Part shown: positions 52,055 through 60,519 of the stretch, in pieces
Layout: each line of letters opens with the position of its first letter
Numbering within the stretch: position 1 is the first letter of the stretch
Origin: an uncultured Eubacteriales bacterium
GTDB lineage: Bacteria; Bacillota; Clostridia; Christensenellales; UBA1242
Length of the DNA stretch: 64,000 nucleotides
Reading direction: 5' to 3'
NCBI GenBank assembly: GCA_949077035.1
Contig: CARUPR010000004.1
Span: 1-64,000, forward strand
Position numbers and translations under genes: made by a program
The notes under the pieces: generated by a model
Told to the model about the DNA's origin: nothing
Seen by the model: the letters and a program-made list of their open reading frames with translations, nothing else
Databases searched by the model: none

Positions 52055-53488
52055 ATGAAATTTTTTGATGAAGTTGGTTTTGTCAGCGAGAAGGAGAAAT
52101 CTATGGCAAGTGCGAATGATGTGAAGGAAGAAAAACAACAAGAAAAACAGGCTGAAGAGAAGCAAGAGCTTAAACCATATCCTGTTTTTGGAAATGATTT
52201 TGAGGTAAGCCAACCTGCTTTTGTCAATTTTTATAAATACAGAATGAAGACAATGGTTTTGAAATATAAACTTGTGGGAAGAGTTGATGAAAATGGCAAA
52301 TATGTCATTAATAATTTAATCAAACGCGACCTTGTCAATATGGAAAAGGAAATTGAAGACCAGGGCGAAGAGTATTATAAAGCCATCGCTCTTTATATGA
52401 AAAAGCATTTTTATTATACTATAAAGATAAAAAAACAGGAAGAGGGTAAGGCGGTTGCTTCGCTGTATTTGGCAGAATATGTTGACAACTTCTTAGGTCA
52501 TGAATACATCGTTTCTCATGTCGCCGATTATATTGATGACTATGATGATGATTTTCGTGTTAAGGTGAGAAAGGCCTTCCACCTTGTTGACGTAAAGGTG
52601 AAAGTTGATGACTTTGATGTGCCAGAACTTGCGGTTATTATGCAAGACGCCTTTGATTTTGAGCTTATCACAGGTTCGCTTTATGATTCTGCTGCACAAA
52701 TCTTTGTTATGAGCATGCTTAAAGAGCTTGAGGAAGCAGGGCCTCTGGGGCAAGAACTTCTTGCAAAATATAGATTGCTTCTTTCTGAAAGCGATATTGA
52801 AATCAATGAAAAGTTTAGATACACAAGCTATAAAGCACTGCTTGACAGGTTGATGGATGAATATGGCGGCTATGAAAAAATGGGACTTGACCCTGAAAAA
52901 GTGCAAAGAATTGTGCTTGAAATGAATAGAACGCTTATGCAAATAGACAAAGCTGCATCAAGAGGACCTCTTGAAATGGAAGCTCATCAAAATAAAGATA
53001 AGAAAGTCCTTTCTGCCGGCAAAAAATCACAAGCTAAGAAGTCTGCAGCAAAGAAAAATGATGGGGCAAAGGCAGACAAGAAGAAGGATGCCAAAAAGGA
53101 TAAGAAGGAAGAAAAGGGACCTGGTGTAACCTTGGATAGCCCATCTAGTTCATCTTCTTCATCCAGCAGCGGCCTTGGCGATTTTATCATGGATATGGCT
53201 GGCATAGTTTTAAGTGCTGCGACAGAAAGTGTTGTGTCAAACATCAAAGATGTTATCAAAGATTTCGCTGATACAGCAATGCGCCCACAAAATATTGACG
53301 CAGGCGATAGACATCAAAATAGTTATCAAAGGTCTGAATCAAAGGAAGAGGAAGAGTGGGGAAAGATTTTTGAAACAAGTATTGAAAGCGGAGATGGCAG
53401 TGGCATTGAAGTTGAAAGCGGCGGCTTAGGCATTAATGCTGAAGAGGCTGACGAGCTTCATGTTGAAATTGAAATGCAACAATTCTGA
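52055..53488 (+). CDS. Protein of unknown function with Lys-rich and Ser-rich tracts
   Basis: 477 residues from ATG 52055, not recognised. Residues 1-45 are polar, followed by a probable globular part (about 48-315, with YKYRMKTMVLKYKLVGR and repeated acidic/aromatic stretches). A Lys/Ala/Asp tract (about 320-360), a Ser run and a segment GLGDFIMDMAGIVLSAATESVV that could be amphipathic follow, with an acidic C-terminus. The start is ambiguous. ATG 52055 is 6 nt from a perfect -10 box, so leaderless, whereas in-frame ATG 52103 has an AAGGAG site. Both could be used. It ends at a strong terminator. Confidence 0.7.
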   Translation: MKFFDEVGFVSEKEKSMASANDVKEEKQQEKQAEEKQELKPYPVFGNDFEVSQPAFVNFYKYRMKTMVLKYKLVGRVDENGKYVINNLIKRDLVNMEKEIEDQGEEYYKAIALYMKKHFYYTIKIKKQEEGKAVASLYLAEYVDNFLGHEYIVSHVADYIDDYDDDFRVKVRKAFHLVDVKVKVDDFDVPELAVIMQDAFDFELITGSLYDSAAQIFVMSMLKELEEAGPLGQELLAKYRLLLSESDIEINEKFRYTSYKALLDRLMDEYGGYEKMGLDPEKVQRIVLEMNRTLMQIDKAASRGPLEMEAHQNKDKKVLSAGKKSQAKKSAAKKNDGAKADKKKDAKKDKKEEKGPGVTLDSPSSSSSSSSSGLGDFIMDMAGIVLSAATESVVSNIKDVIKDFADTAMRPQNIDAGDRHQNSYQRSESKEEEEWGKIFETSIESGDGSGIEVESGGLGINAEEADELHVEIEMQQF

Positions 53489-53526
53489 GATTAATTTATT
53501 GTTTGATTCATTTTTAAAAAATAAAA

Positions 53527-53561
53527 CAAAAAAACCTTAATATTATGATTAAGGTTTTTTT
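53527..53561. terminator. Bidirectional terminator
   Basis: AACCTTAAT/ATTAAGGTT stem with A-run and T-run flanks, between convergent genes. Confidence 0.85.
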
Positions 53562-53600
53562 AGTGACGCAAGATAGGCGTAAGCGCTTTCTTGTTTTATC
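53562..53600 (+). repeat. Dispersed intergenic repeat, copy 4
   Basis: GACGCAAGATAGG at 53565-53577, followed by CGTAAGCGCTTTCTT. It is attached directly to the terminator T-run, like the copies at 27674 and 30645. Confidence 0.75.
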
Positions 53601-54693
53601 ATTTTTTATTGTCTGATAAATCATCTTTGTTTGTGTTTTGGTTTTCTTCTTTTAATAATGACGAATCATCTTTGTTTTCGGTTTGGTTTTCCTCTGTCAA
53701 ATCATCTTTATTAGTGTTTGGGCTTTCTTCGTTTAATAATGATATATCGGATATATTTTCATTATTTTCTTTTGATTGAGATTCTGTCAGTAAAGCATCA
53801 TGAGAGGTGTCTGATGGATTGCTTTCCTTTTGCAAATTTTCTTCAGCATTTTTTAAAGCCAATTCATCATTATTAGCCAGCGCCAATTCATCATTTTTTC
53901 GTTTTTCTTTTATGTATTTGTTCCACTTTATATATCCATATGTGGTGTTTGTCAGATATCCTGCCTTAAGCACAAGCAATATCCATTGACCTGCCATTAT
54001 ATTTATCGCAATTTCAAGAAAGGTGCATATATACCAGGCTATCCATTGCTCTTGATAGCGGAAGAGTATAAACAATCCATTTGCAATGCCGACCGCGCTG
54101 CAGCAAGCATCAAAATAGCAAACAACTTTTTCAAGCACAGGTGAAGAAGAGAGAATACCATTTTCAACATCGATGAGGGTAAGAAGATATCCAATTCCAA
54201 CCGTCCAAATGATAATTCCTGCAATGACTGCAACTTCCTGCCAGCCTTTAAGTTTGCGGACTTCGGTAAGTTCGGTTTCACGTTTGTCAGGGTGGCGGTG
54301 CCATACAAAGAAGCTGACAATATCCACCGGTATCCAGAAGAAGATTGTGACTGCCATAGTGGCAAATCGATATGCACAAACAATACAAATTGCAATCTCT
54401 GTAAATTCAACAATCAAAGAAACCAAAAAGTTCCATTTTGACTGCTTTGATATGAGAAGCTCGCAAAGTATATTTGAAAAGATGTCAATAAGATAGAGTG
54501 CCATGATGACCTTTCCATTTATTCCACCCACATCTTCTTCAGGAAAAACAAAGGCAAATACAAAGGCTAAAATAGTGATAGTGAGAAACCAAAGTTTTTC
54601 ATAAAGTGAAAAATAATTCCAAACCTTGATTGACGCCTGCTTTGTCTTGTTCCAAAAATTATTAAAAAAGTTTTTACATTTGTTTTGTGTCAT
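53599..54693 (-). CDS. pnuC: PnuC-family vitamin transporter
   Basis: A 364-residue protein. Seven to eight membrane segments lie between about 30 and 265. The diagnostic end of the family is present: EQWIAWYICTFLEIAINI, then GQWILLVLKAGYLTNTTYGYIKW (about 228-262). PnuC members import nicotinamide riboside by facilitated diffusion; close relatives carry thiamine or riboflavin, and the substrate cannot be read here. The last 90 residues are a soluble acidic tail with repeats of the type NKDDL/S … EENQ (three units, visible as a 36-39 bp DNA repeat at 53605-53740). ATG 54693 follows AAGGGA. Confidence 0.85.
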   Translation of the reverse strand: MTQNKCKNFFNNFWNKTKQASIKVWNYFSLYEKLWFLTITILAFVFAFVFPEEDVGGINGKVIMALYLIDIFSNILCELLISKQSKWNFLVSLIVEFTEIAICIVCAYRFATMAVTIFFWIPVDIVSFFVWHRHPDKRETELTEVRKLKGWQEVAVIAGIIIWTVGIGYLLTLIDVENGILSSSPVLEKVVCYFDACCSAVGIANGLFILFRYQEQWIAWYICTFLEIAINIMAGQWILLVLKAGYLTNTTYGYIKWNKYIKEKRKNDELALANNDELALKNAEENLQKESNPSDTSHDALLTESQSKENNENISDISLLNEESPNTNKDDLTEENQTENKDDSSLLKEENQNTNKDDLSDNKK

Positions 54694-54709
54694 AATATTC
54701 CCTTATGTG

Positions 54710-54737
54710 ATTTTATTTTGTTTAAACTAAATATCAA
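54710..54737 (-). promoter_or_regulatory. Likely pnuC promoter
   Basis: Minus strand: TTGATA (54737-54732), 16-bp spacer, TAAAAT (54715-54710). I see no NAD- or thiamine-type riboswitch in the short leader. Confidence 0.45.
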
Positions 54738-54875
54738 ATCCTTTTATTAAAAAAAGATAAACTAAATGTCTTAAAATTCTCTAAAAAAACCTTTAAATCG
54801 ACTTTAAAAGAAAAGAATATTTAATTTAAAAACTAAGAATATATTTTAATTATTTTGGGGGATTTTGTCAACAAA

Positions 54876-54900
54876 ATGCAAAACAAAAAAAGTTTTGCAT
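54876..54900. promoter_or_regulatory. Perfect inverted repeat upstream of the flippase gene
   Basis: ATGCAAAAC and GTTTTGCAT, 9-bp arms around A7. It lies 30 bp before the likely ATG. It may be an operator or an mRNA hairpin. Confidence 0.5.
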
Positions 54901-54930
54901 ACTTTTATTTTCTTTAGACATCATAAAACC

Positions 54931-56451
54931 ATGAAAAATAATGTTGGAAATGGTGCTTTTATTCTGATTTTAAGCGGTATTATCTGCAAATTTTTTGGCG
55001 GTCTTTTTAGGCTTCCGCTCACAAACATTATTGGCATGGAGGGCATTGGAATTTTTCAGATGGTCATGTCTATCTATTCTCTGGCTTTGGTTTTTGTTTC
55101 GGGCGGTGTGACAAATGCACTTTCAAAGCTTGTTTCAAGTGCAAGGGCGAGAGGAGACTATAAGGTTGTTGGCTCATATCTGCGATATGGTCTTATATTC
55201 AGTTTGGGGCTTGGTGGCTTGTTTGCAATATTATTTCTTTTGTTTTCAAGGCCGATTGCCGCAGTTCAGGGGATTGACGAGGGTGCAAATTGTTATCTTC
55301 TTATTGCATTAATTCTTCCTCTTGGTGCCTTTGTCGGGGTTATGCGTGGGCTTATGCAGGGCTATAACAACATGACACCAACAGCGGTCAGTCAAATTAT
55401 CGAGCAGGTGGCAAAGTTTGGGTTTGGGCTTGTTTTTGCCTATCTTTTAAGCGGTGGCGGTGTTGCAAGAGGGGTTTTTGGTGCCTTTTTGGGAATACTT
55501 ACAAGCGAGGTCCTTGCCTCTGTATATCTTGCCTATTGTGGTTTGCATATCAAAAATCTCGATTTTAACAAATCGGGCAAAAGAGAATTTTTTGTGGCAT
55601 CTCTGCCCCTTTCTTTTGGTGGAGTTATCGTCCCTCTCGCACACGCGATAGAGTCACTTTTTATCATTTCGCTGCTTACAAAGGCGGGGCTGTCAAAGAA
55701 TGTTGCGACCTCCCTCTATGGTCTTCAAACAGGGGTTGTTGGTGCGATTTTAAACTTTCCTCTTATCATATCGGTTGCAGTAGCAGTTTCACTTTTGCCA
55801 AATATCTCATTTCTTGTGGCTAAAGGCGACAGAGAAGGGCAGAAGGTTTTGATTGAAAAGTCCTTTCTTGCAATGTGGTATATCTTGCTGCCTTTGGTAG
55901 TAGGCATAATGGCGATTGCAGGAGGACTTTATCCGCTTATCTATCCAGGTGTTATTGGCGGCTATAATAAGATTGCTATGCAGCTGACATATCTAAGCGG
56001 TCTTTCTATTATTCTTACCGCAATAATGCAATTTCTGCTTTCAATCTTGCAGGCAAATGGATATTATAGCTATTCTTTCGCCTTCAGTCTTATTGGCGGA
56101 GTTGGAAAGATTGCCTTTCTGTTTATATTTGCACCACTCCACCAAATTTCAATTTATTCAATTGCAATAAGCAATATCGTCCTTTCACTTATCGTGTCTA
56201 TTTGCGTGCTGATAAAACTTGGGTCACTTATTAAACTGCCTTTCTTTGATTGTGTGTTGCCCATTTTGTCTGTTGCAATCATGTTTATGATTGTTAAGAT
56301 TTTTCTGTCTTTGATGACAGGTTATTTGGCACTTTTGCTGGCAGTCATCTTGGGCATGGCGACATATTTTATTTTGTCACTGCCGCTTACCTCAAAATAT
56401 TTTAAAATGATTTTAGATAAATTTGCAGGAAGAAATGTGAAAGAAAGTTGA
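54931..56451 (+). CDS. MOP-superfamily flippase (SpoVB/MurJ-like)
   Basis: 506 residues with about 14 membrane segments. The start NNVGNGAFILILSGIICKFFGG and LPLTNIIGMEGIGIFQMVMSIYSL match the polysaccharide flippase group that includes SpoVB, YtgP and MurJ-like lipid II flippases. The conserved VMRGLMQGYNNMTPTAVSQIIEQ segment is near 130-152. It moves lipid-linked sugars across the membrane, most likely peptidoglycan precursor or surface polysaccharide. The ATG at 54931 gives the family-like start but has no ribosome-binding site. The frame is open upstream to a TTG at 54865 with GGGGG before it, so the exact start is uncertain. Confidence 0.88.
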   Translation: MKNNVGNGAFILILSGIICKFFGGLFRLPLTNIIGMEGIGIFQMVMSIYSLALVFVSGGVTNALSKLVSSARARGDYKVVGSYLRYGLIFSLGLGGLFAILFLLFSRPIAAVQGIDEGANCYLLIALILPLGAFVGVMRGLMQGYNNMTPTAVSQIIEQVAKFGFGLVFAYLLSGGGVARGVFGAFLGILTSEVLASVYLAYCGLHIKNLDFNKSGKREFFVASLPLSFGGVIVPLAHAIESLFIISLLTKAGLSKNVATSLYGLQTGVVGAILNFPLIISVAVAVSLLPNISFLVAKGDREGQKVLIEKSFLAMWYILLPLVVGIMAIAGGLYPLIYPGVIGGYNKIAMQLTYLSGLSIILTAIMQFLLSILQANGYYSYSFAFSLIGGVGKIAFLFIFAPLHQISIYSIAISNIVLSLIVSICVLIKLGSLIKLPFFDCVLPILSVAIMFMIVKIFLSLMTGYLALLLAVILGMATYFILSLPLTSKYFKMILDKFAGRNVKES

Positions 56452-56534
56452 AAGAAAAAGTAAAAAATAAAAAGTTTCATAAAGAAAAAATTAAAAAAGG
56501 GAAAATAAAAAATTTTTTAATAAAAAAAGAGGAG

Positions 56535-56567
56535 AAAAAAGGACTGAAAATATATCAGCCCTTTTTA
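56535..56567. terminator. Bidirectional terminator between the flippase and ABC operons
   Basis: AAAAAGG and CTGA pair with TCAG and CCTTTTT (one mismatch) around ATATA. Confidence 0.7.
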
Positions 56568-56604
56568 AATTTATTTAGATTATTTTGGAATTTTTAAAAT
56601 TTGT

Positions 56605-58218
56605 TTATAATGGCAAATCTTTCTTTTTAAATTTGAATATTGAAATTGCAAAACATACAATGCCAATTGCTATTAAAATTGCCCCCTTCCAAATAAAAGC
56701 GGTTGTTCCTGCAAGGATTGACAGGCAATCAAAAAGTGTTATGATTGAAAGATAATTGAATACATCCATTGCGCCAACTCTCATCATACTTGGAATTGTA
56801 GGTGAGCCAAACAATCCGAGAATTGTAGCCACAAAGAAAAACATTGAAAGTCCGCCACCGATAGACATTGCAAGTTTGCTTCTGTTAAACCAGCTTGAAG
56901 TCAAGAAACAGATTCCAGAGATTGCAAACATGGTGACAAATGCGCCAAGATTGAGAAGAATCATTTGCGAGTAAGTTATTGAAATCGAGCCGCCTGCAAT
57001 AGCAAGGCTTACAAGTCCGACAATGGTTGTGCATAAAAACATTGCAAAAAGTGAAAATACAAGGTATGCCATTTGAGTCAGTGAAATGGTTGTTCTTTTT
57101 GTAGGAGTTGAAAGCACAAATGCCATAGAGCCGCTGTCAACCTGAGAAGAAATCAAGTTGTTTGAAGCCATGATGATATACACGATTGGCAAGAGGATGC
57201 CTGCCATTTTAAAGAACATAGACCCAATTACAAGTTCGCCCATATCCATATTGCCAAGTTCTTGAAGTGAAGAAGAAATATCTGAAGGAAGTTCATCCAA
57301 AAGACTGCCAGAAAGTGAATTGATATAATTTATCTTCTCTTCAGCCAAAGCTTGCGATAGCAAAATTTCAATATCCTCTTCGCCAAGTTCTGGGTTTTGC
57401 ATCATCAGCTCATTTTTAAGTTGAGCACTTTTATATTCAATTTGCCCGCGATAGGAAATTATCACCTCAAGAGAGATGTCGCCAAGCTGCTCTTTGTCAA
57501 AATAATCACTTACCTTGATTATTTCACCCTGATTTTCAAACTCCTGTATTATAAAAACCTCTTTTAGGATGTTTGGGATATAGCCTGTTGCGAATATTGA
57601 AGGCGATTTTGCCTGCTCAGAGTTTTGTGAATAACTTAAATAATCATTTACCGCTTGGTGGATAAACAGCTTTGCAGAAAGCGCCATCTCTTGACCATTG
57701 CTTTCAAGGATTTGATTATAGATTTCTTCTTCAATAAGAGTTAAGACATATTGATTGATAGAAGCCTTGTCATAGTTTTCGCCCATTAAAATGTAATAAT
57801 CAAGAAAGGCAGAGATGGCCATTTTGACATCGCCAGTTAGCATAGAAAGAACGGCTGTCTTTGCTTCTTCCGGACTCTTGCCTTGAGAGGTGAGAGAATT
57901 AAATTGGGTGACAATCATCTTCTTCTGCATTGATGAGAGCGAAACATTCAAAAGCTGGTCTAATTCTTGGGTGCTATCGTCAAAATTGACCAAAGCTTCA
58001 TCTGTCATATTAAAGTATGTAAGAGATTCTTTTTTGATTGAAGCCTCAACAGAGTCTTTCACAAACAAATCAACCATACCTTTGCTGACCGCTCCTACAT
58101 TCAAATTTCCAATTACAAGCACAAGCACTGCAAGGATTATGCAGGTAATCACTGTTACAAAACTCCATAACCCCAAATTAGCTTTGCAGGATTGTTTAAA
58201 AAGTGGTTTGCTAAACAT
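56605..58218 (-). CDS. ABC-2-type exporter permease
   Basis: A 537-residue protein. One membrane segment near the N-terminus (about 18-38) is followed by a large outward domain of about 300 residues (helical, Glu/Gln-rich). Five or six membrane segments follow from about 335 to 525. The segment SSQVDSGSMAFVLSTPTKR is the cytoplasmic coupling-helix region typical of ABC-2 permeases. It presumably works with the two ATPases encoded upstream in the same operon. The substrate is unknown; TetR control suggests a drug, peptide or lipid. ATG 58218 follows AAGGAGGTG. About 105 bp of tandem repeats separate it from the second ATPase gene. Confidence 0.88.
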   Translation of the reverse strand: MFSKPLFKQSCKANLGLWSFVTVITCIILAVLVLVIGNLNVGAVSKGMVDLFVKDSVEASIKKESLTYFNMTDEALVNFDDSTQELDQLLNVSLSSMQKKMIVTQFNSLTSQGKSPEEAKTAVLSMLTGDVKMAISAFLDYYILMGENYDKASINQYVLTLIEEEIYNQILESNGQEMALSAKLFIHQAVNDYLSYSQNSEQAKSPSIFATGYIPNILKEVFIIQEFENQGEIIKVSDYFDKEQLGDISLEVIISYRGQIEYKSAQLKNELMMQNPELGEEDIEILLSQALAEEKINYINSLSGSLLDELPSDISSSLQELGNMDMGELVIGSMFFKMAGILLPIVYIIMASNNLISSQVDSGSMAFVLSTPTKRTTISLTQMAYLVFSLFAMFLCTTIVGLVSLAIAGGSISITYSQMILLNLGAFVTMFAISGICFLTSSWFNRSKLAMSIGGGLSMFFFVATILGLFGSPTIPSMMRVGAMDVFNYLSIITLFDCLSILAGTTAFIWKGAILIAIGIVCFAISIFKFKKKDLPL

Positions 58219-58245
58219 TTCACACCTCCTTTGTCTGTTGTTTGG

Positions 58246-58358
58246 CTATAATCTATTGTTTTGTATTAATTTGTTTTTTGTAATAATCTATTGTTTTGTA
58301 TTAATTTGTTTTTTGGTATTAATCTATTGTTTTGCAATAATTTGTTGTTTGGTTCTAA
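58246..58358. repeat. Tandem 35-bp repeats made from the end of an ATPase gene
   Basis: CTATTGTTTTG recurs at 58253, 58288 and 58324 (spacing 35 and 36) with most of the unit conserved. The last copy is the coding end and stop (TAG, minus strand) of the ATPase gene; the other two are non-coding duplicates. Confidence 0.8.
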
Positions 58359-59415
58359 TAAGGTTTAAAAAGTGACGCTCAAGATTATATTGCACCTCTG
58401 AGATAAACTTGACAGCTTTATCGGATAGAAATTCAAACAGTCGTGATAGGTCATTTTTGTTTATACTTATTGTAAGCTGATTATATTGTGATTGGGTACG
58501 GATAATTTCAAAGTCGCTTTCGCTGGCTTTAATAAAATCCTCCTGATTTAAAAACTCAATTTTCAAATCTCGGACAGGTCTGTTTCTTAATAAATTCATA
58601 TCGGTTATTTCAACAATTCTGCCTTTGTCAATTAGGACGACATAATCGCAGACCTGCTCAAGCTCTTCATATATATGAGAGCTGATGAGAATGGTCTTGC
58701 CCCTTTTCTTTTCCTCTTCAATCAGTTTTAAAAATGCAACACGCATCAGAGGGTCAAGGCCGGTGGTCGGTTCATCCAAAATCAGAATTTCGCTGTCATA
58801 GGATAGGGCGGTGACGATAGCTGTCTTTTGCTTCATACCTTTGCTCATGCGTTTGAGGTTTGCAGTTGGGTCAAGATGAAGGGCTGAAAGAAGCTTGTTT
58901 ATATTGTTGCCATTGTTGCTGCCCCGAAGTTCTGCCTGCGACTTTAAAAATGCCGTCCCAGTTTTTAGGTCGGGGAAACCAATTTCGCCGGGCACATAAC
59001 CAACATATTGTTTGATTTTGTCGGCATAGCCCCAAGAATCAAGCCCTTTTACCCTTGCATTTCCGCTGTCTGGCTTGATAAAACCCATAATAGCCCTGAT
59101 AGTTGTGGTTTTGCCGGCACCATTTGCACCAACAAAGCCCAAAGTTACACCTTTTTTTATAGAAAAGTTTAAATCGAAGATGCCACGACCTCTTCCATAA
59201 TCTTTGGTTAAGTTTTTGACTATGATGACCTCTGGGCTGTCTTCAAGGTCTTCTGCCTTTTTGTTTTTTGCATAATCATTGTCAAAAACCTTTCTTTCGT
59301 TTAAGGCTTGGTTATCATAATTTTCAATTAAATTATTCTTTATATCTTGATTTTTAATTAAACCTTGATTTTCAATTAAATCATTTTTGTTTGTTAATTT
59401 TTTTTCAATTTTCAT
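58324..59415 (-). CDS. ABC transporter ATPase (second)
   Basis: A 363-residue protein. An extra N-terminal 65 residues, Asn/Lys/Glu-rich with LIENQ/LIKNQ/LIENY repeats, precede the ABC domain. Walker A is GANGAGKTTT (about 96-105), the signature is the variant MSKGMKQKT, Walker B is EILILDEPTTGLD and the switch is ISSHIYEE. The C-terminus is a short family extension. The start of the ABC domain (NLTKDYGRGRG) is very similar to the neighbouring ATPase (NLTKNYGHGRG), so the pair arose by duplication and probably forms a heterodimer. ATG 59415 follows AGGAGG, 9 bp after the first ATPase gene. Confidence 0.92.
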   Translation of the reverse strand: MKIEKKLTNKNDLIENQGLIKNQDIKNNLIENYDNQALNERKVFDNDYAKNKKAEDLEDSPEVIIVKNLTKDYGRGRGIFDLNFSIKKGVTLGFVGANGAGKTTTIRAIMGFIKPDSGNARVKGLDSWGYADKIKQYVGYVPGEIGFPDLKTGTAFLKSQAELRGSNNGNNINKLLSALHLDPTANLKRMSKGMKQKTAIVTALSYDSEILILDEPTTGLDPLMRVAFLKLIEEEKKRGKTILISSHIYEELEQVCDYVVLIDKGRIVEITDMNLLRNRPVRDLKIEFLNQEDFIKASESDFEIIRTQSQYNQLTISINKNDLSRLFEFLSDKAVKFISEVQYNLERHFLNLIRTKQQIIAKQ

Positions 59416-59424
59416 GCCAGCCTC

Positions 59425-60312
59425 CTATTTATAAAATTTCATAAAATAATCTTCAAGGCTTTCTTTTAGGTGACGAAAATCGGTCAACTTTCTTTTTGTA
59501 AGTGCTTTAATCAAAGAGTTTATATTTTCATCGGAAAGTGCAAGGGTTAAGTTTTTTTCCTCTTCAGATACTATTTTGCAATCAAAGTTAAGACAATTTT
59601 TGCATTCCTCTTTGTCCTTCAAATTTTCAAAATCAATTGAATAAACTTTCTCATTATTATGTTTTATCATTGATGCATCAAACTGGCTGACAATTTTTCC
59701 TTCTTTGATTATTGCAATCCTGTCACAAGTTGCCTCAATTTCGCTGAAGATATGACTGGAAAGCAAAATTGTTTTGCCCCTCTTTTTTTCTTGCCTAACA
59801 AATTCAATAAATTTTTGCTGCATTTCAAAGTCAAGACCGCTTGTTGGCTCATCCAAAATTAATATGTCGGCATCATTTAAAAAGGCGGCGATGATTGCAA
59901 GCTTGCGTTTGTCGCCAAGGCTCATTTTCTTTGTTTCGCCTATCGGATTAAATTCAAAATAATCAAGAAGGTATCTTATTCGAGCATCATCTTTTACATC
60001 TTTAAGTTTTTTCATCATGTCGATAAACTGCCAGCCTGTCAAACCGCTTGGCAGGGCAATTTCACCAGGCAGATAACCAACTTTTGCCATGAATTTGTCA
60101 AGATGGTCAAAACTTTCTTGTCCTAAAATTTTGGTTTCCCCGCTATCAGGTCTGCTAAACCCCATAAGATGACGTATGGTTGTGGATTTGCCGGCTCCAT
60201 TCGGCCCTAAGAAACCAAAAACCTCGCCCTCATCAATTGAGAAAGAAACATCAAAAACCCCTCGACCATGGCCATAATTCTTTGTTAGATTTTTTACCTC
60301 TATTTTTGCCAT
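59425..60312 (-). CDS. ABC transporter ATPase (first)
   Basis: A 295-residue protein. Walker A GPNGAGKSTT (about 36-45), Q-loop region VGYLPGEIALPSG, signature MSLGDKRKL, Walker B DILILDEPTSGLD and H-loop LSSHIF are intact, so ATP hydrolysis is expected. The C-terminal part contains CKNCLNFDC. The gene opens the three-gene exporter operon (ATPase, ATPase, permease). ATG 60312 follows AAGGAGG. The promoter overlaps that of the divergent tetR gene. Confidence 0.93.
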   Translation of the reverse strand: MAKIEVKNLTKNYGHGRGVFDVSFSIDEGEVFGFLGPNGAGKSTTIRHLMGFSRPDSGETKILGQESFDHLDKFMAKVGYLPGEIALPSGLTGWQFIDMMKKLKDVKDDARIRYLLDYFEFNPIGETKKMSLGDKRKLAIIAAFLNDADILILDEPTSGLDFEMQQKFIEFVRQEKKRGKTILLSSHIFSEIEATCDRIAIIKEGKIVSQFDASMIKHNNEKVYSIDFENLKDKEECKNCLNFDCKIVSEEEKNLTLALSDENINSLIKALTKRKLTDFRHLKESLEDYFMKFYK

Positions 60313-60359
60313 ATTGTCCTCCTTATTTAAACTAAATTGTTAGACAGGTGTATATTTTT

Positions 60360-60388
60360 TTGACATCAGTATAATTATATGGTAAAAT
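60360..60388 (+). promoter_or_regulatory. tetR-family gene promoter
   Basis: TTGACA (60360-60365), 17-bp spacer, TAAAAT (60383-60388). It overlaps the opposite promoter at 60374-60402. Confidence 0.7.
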
Positions 60389-60402
60389 ATAATAAAACTC
60401 AA
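60374..60402 (-). promoter_or_regulatory. ABC operon promoter
   Basis: Minus strand: TTGAGT (60402-60397), 17-bp spacer, TATAAT (60379-60374). The two divergent promoters interlock face to face. Confidence 0.65.
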
Positions 60403-60409
60403 CATTTAT

Positions 60410-60463
60410 ATTTGACGTGTTAAGGCAAAATGTCAAATAGTTGACAATAAACAAAAAATTGTC
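60410..60463. promoter_or_regulatory. Candidate TetR operators
   Basis: Two dyads: ATTTGAC/GTCAAAT (60410-60438, 15-bp gap) and GACAAT/ATTGTC (60443-60463). They lie in the tetR leader, next to the -35 box of the ABC promoter. Confidence 0.5.
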
Positions 60464-60519
60464 GAAAAACTTATTTTATTAATGAAAAAAATAGCATTAT
60501 AAAAAATAAAGGGAGAAAG

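Noticed and set aside
54694..54760. Riboswitch upstream of pnuC
   Set aside because: The predicted leader is only about 10-20 nt and shows no fold; too short for a known NAD or thiamine riboswitch.
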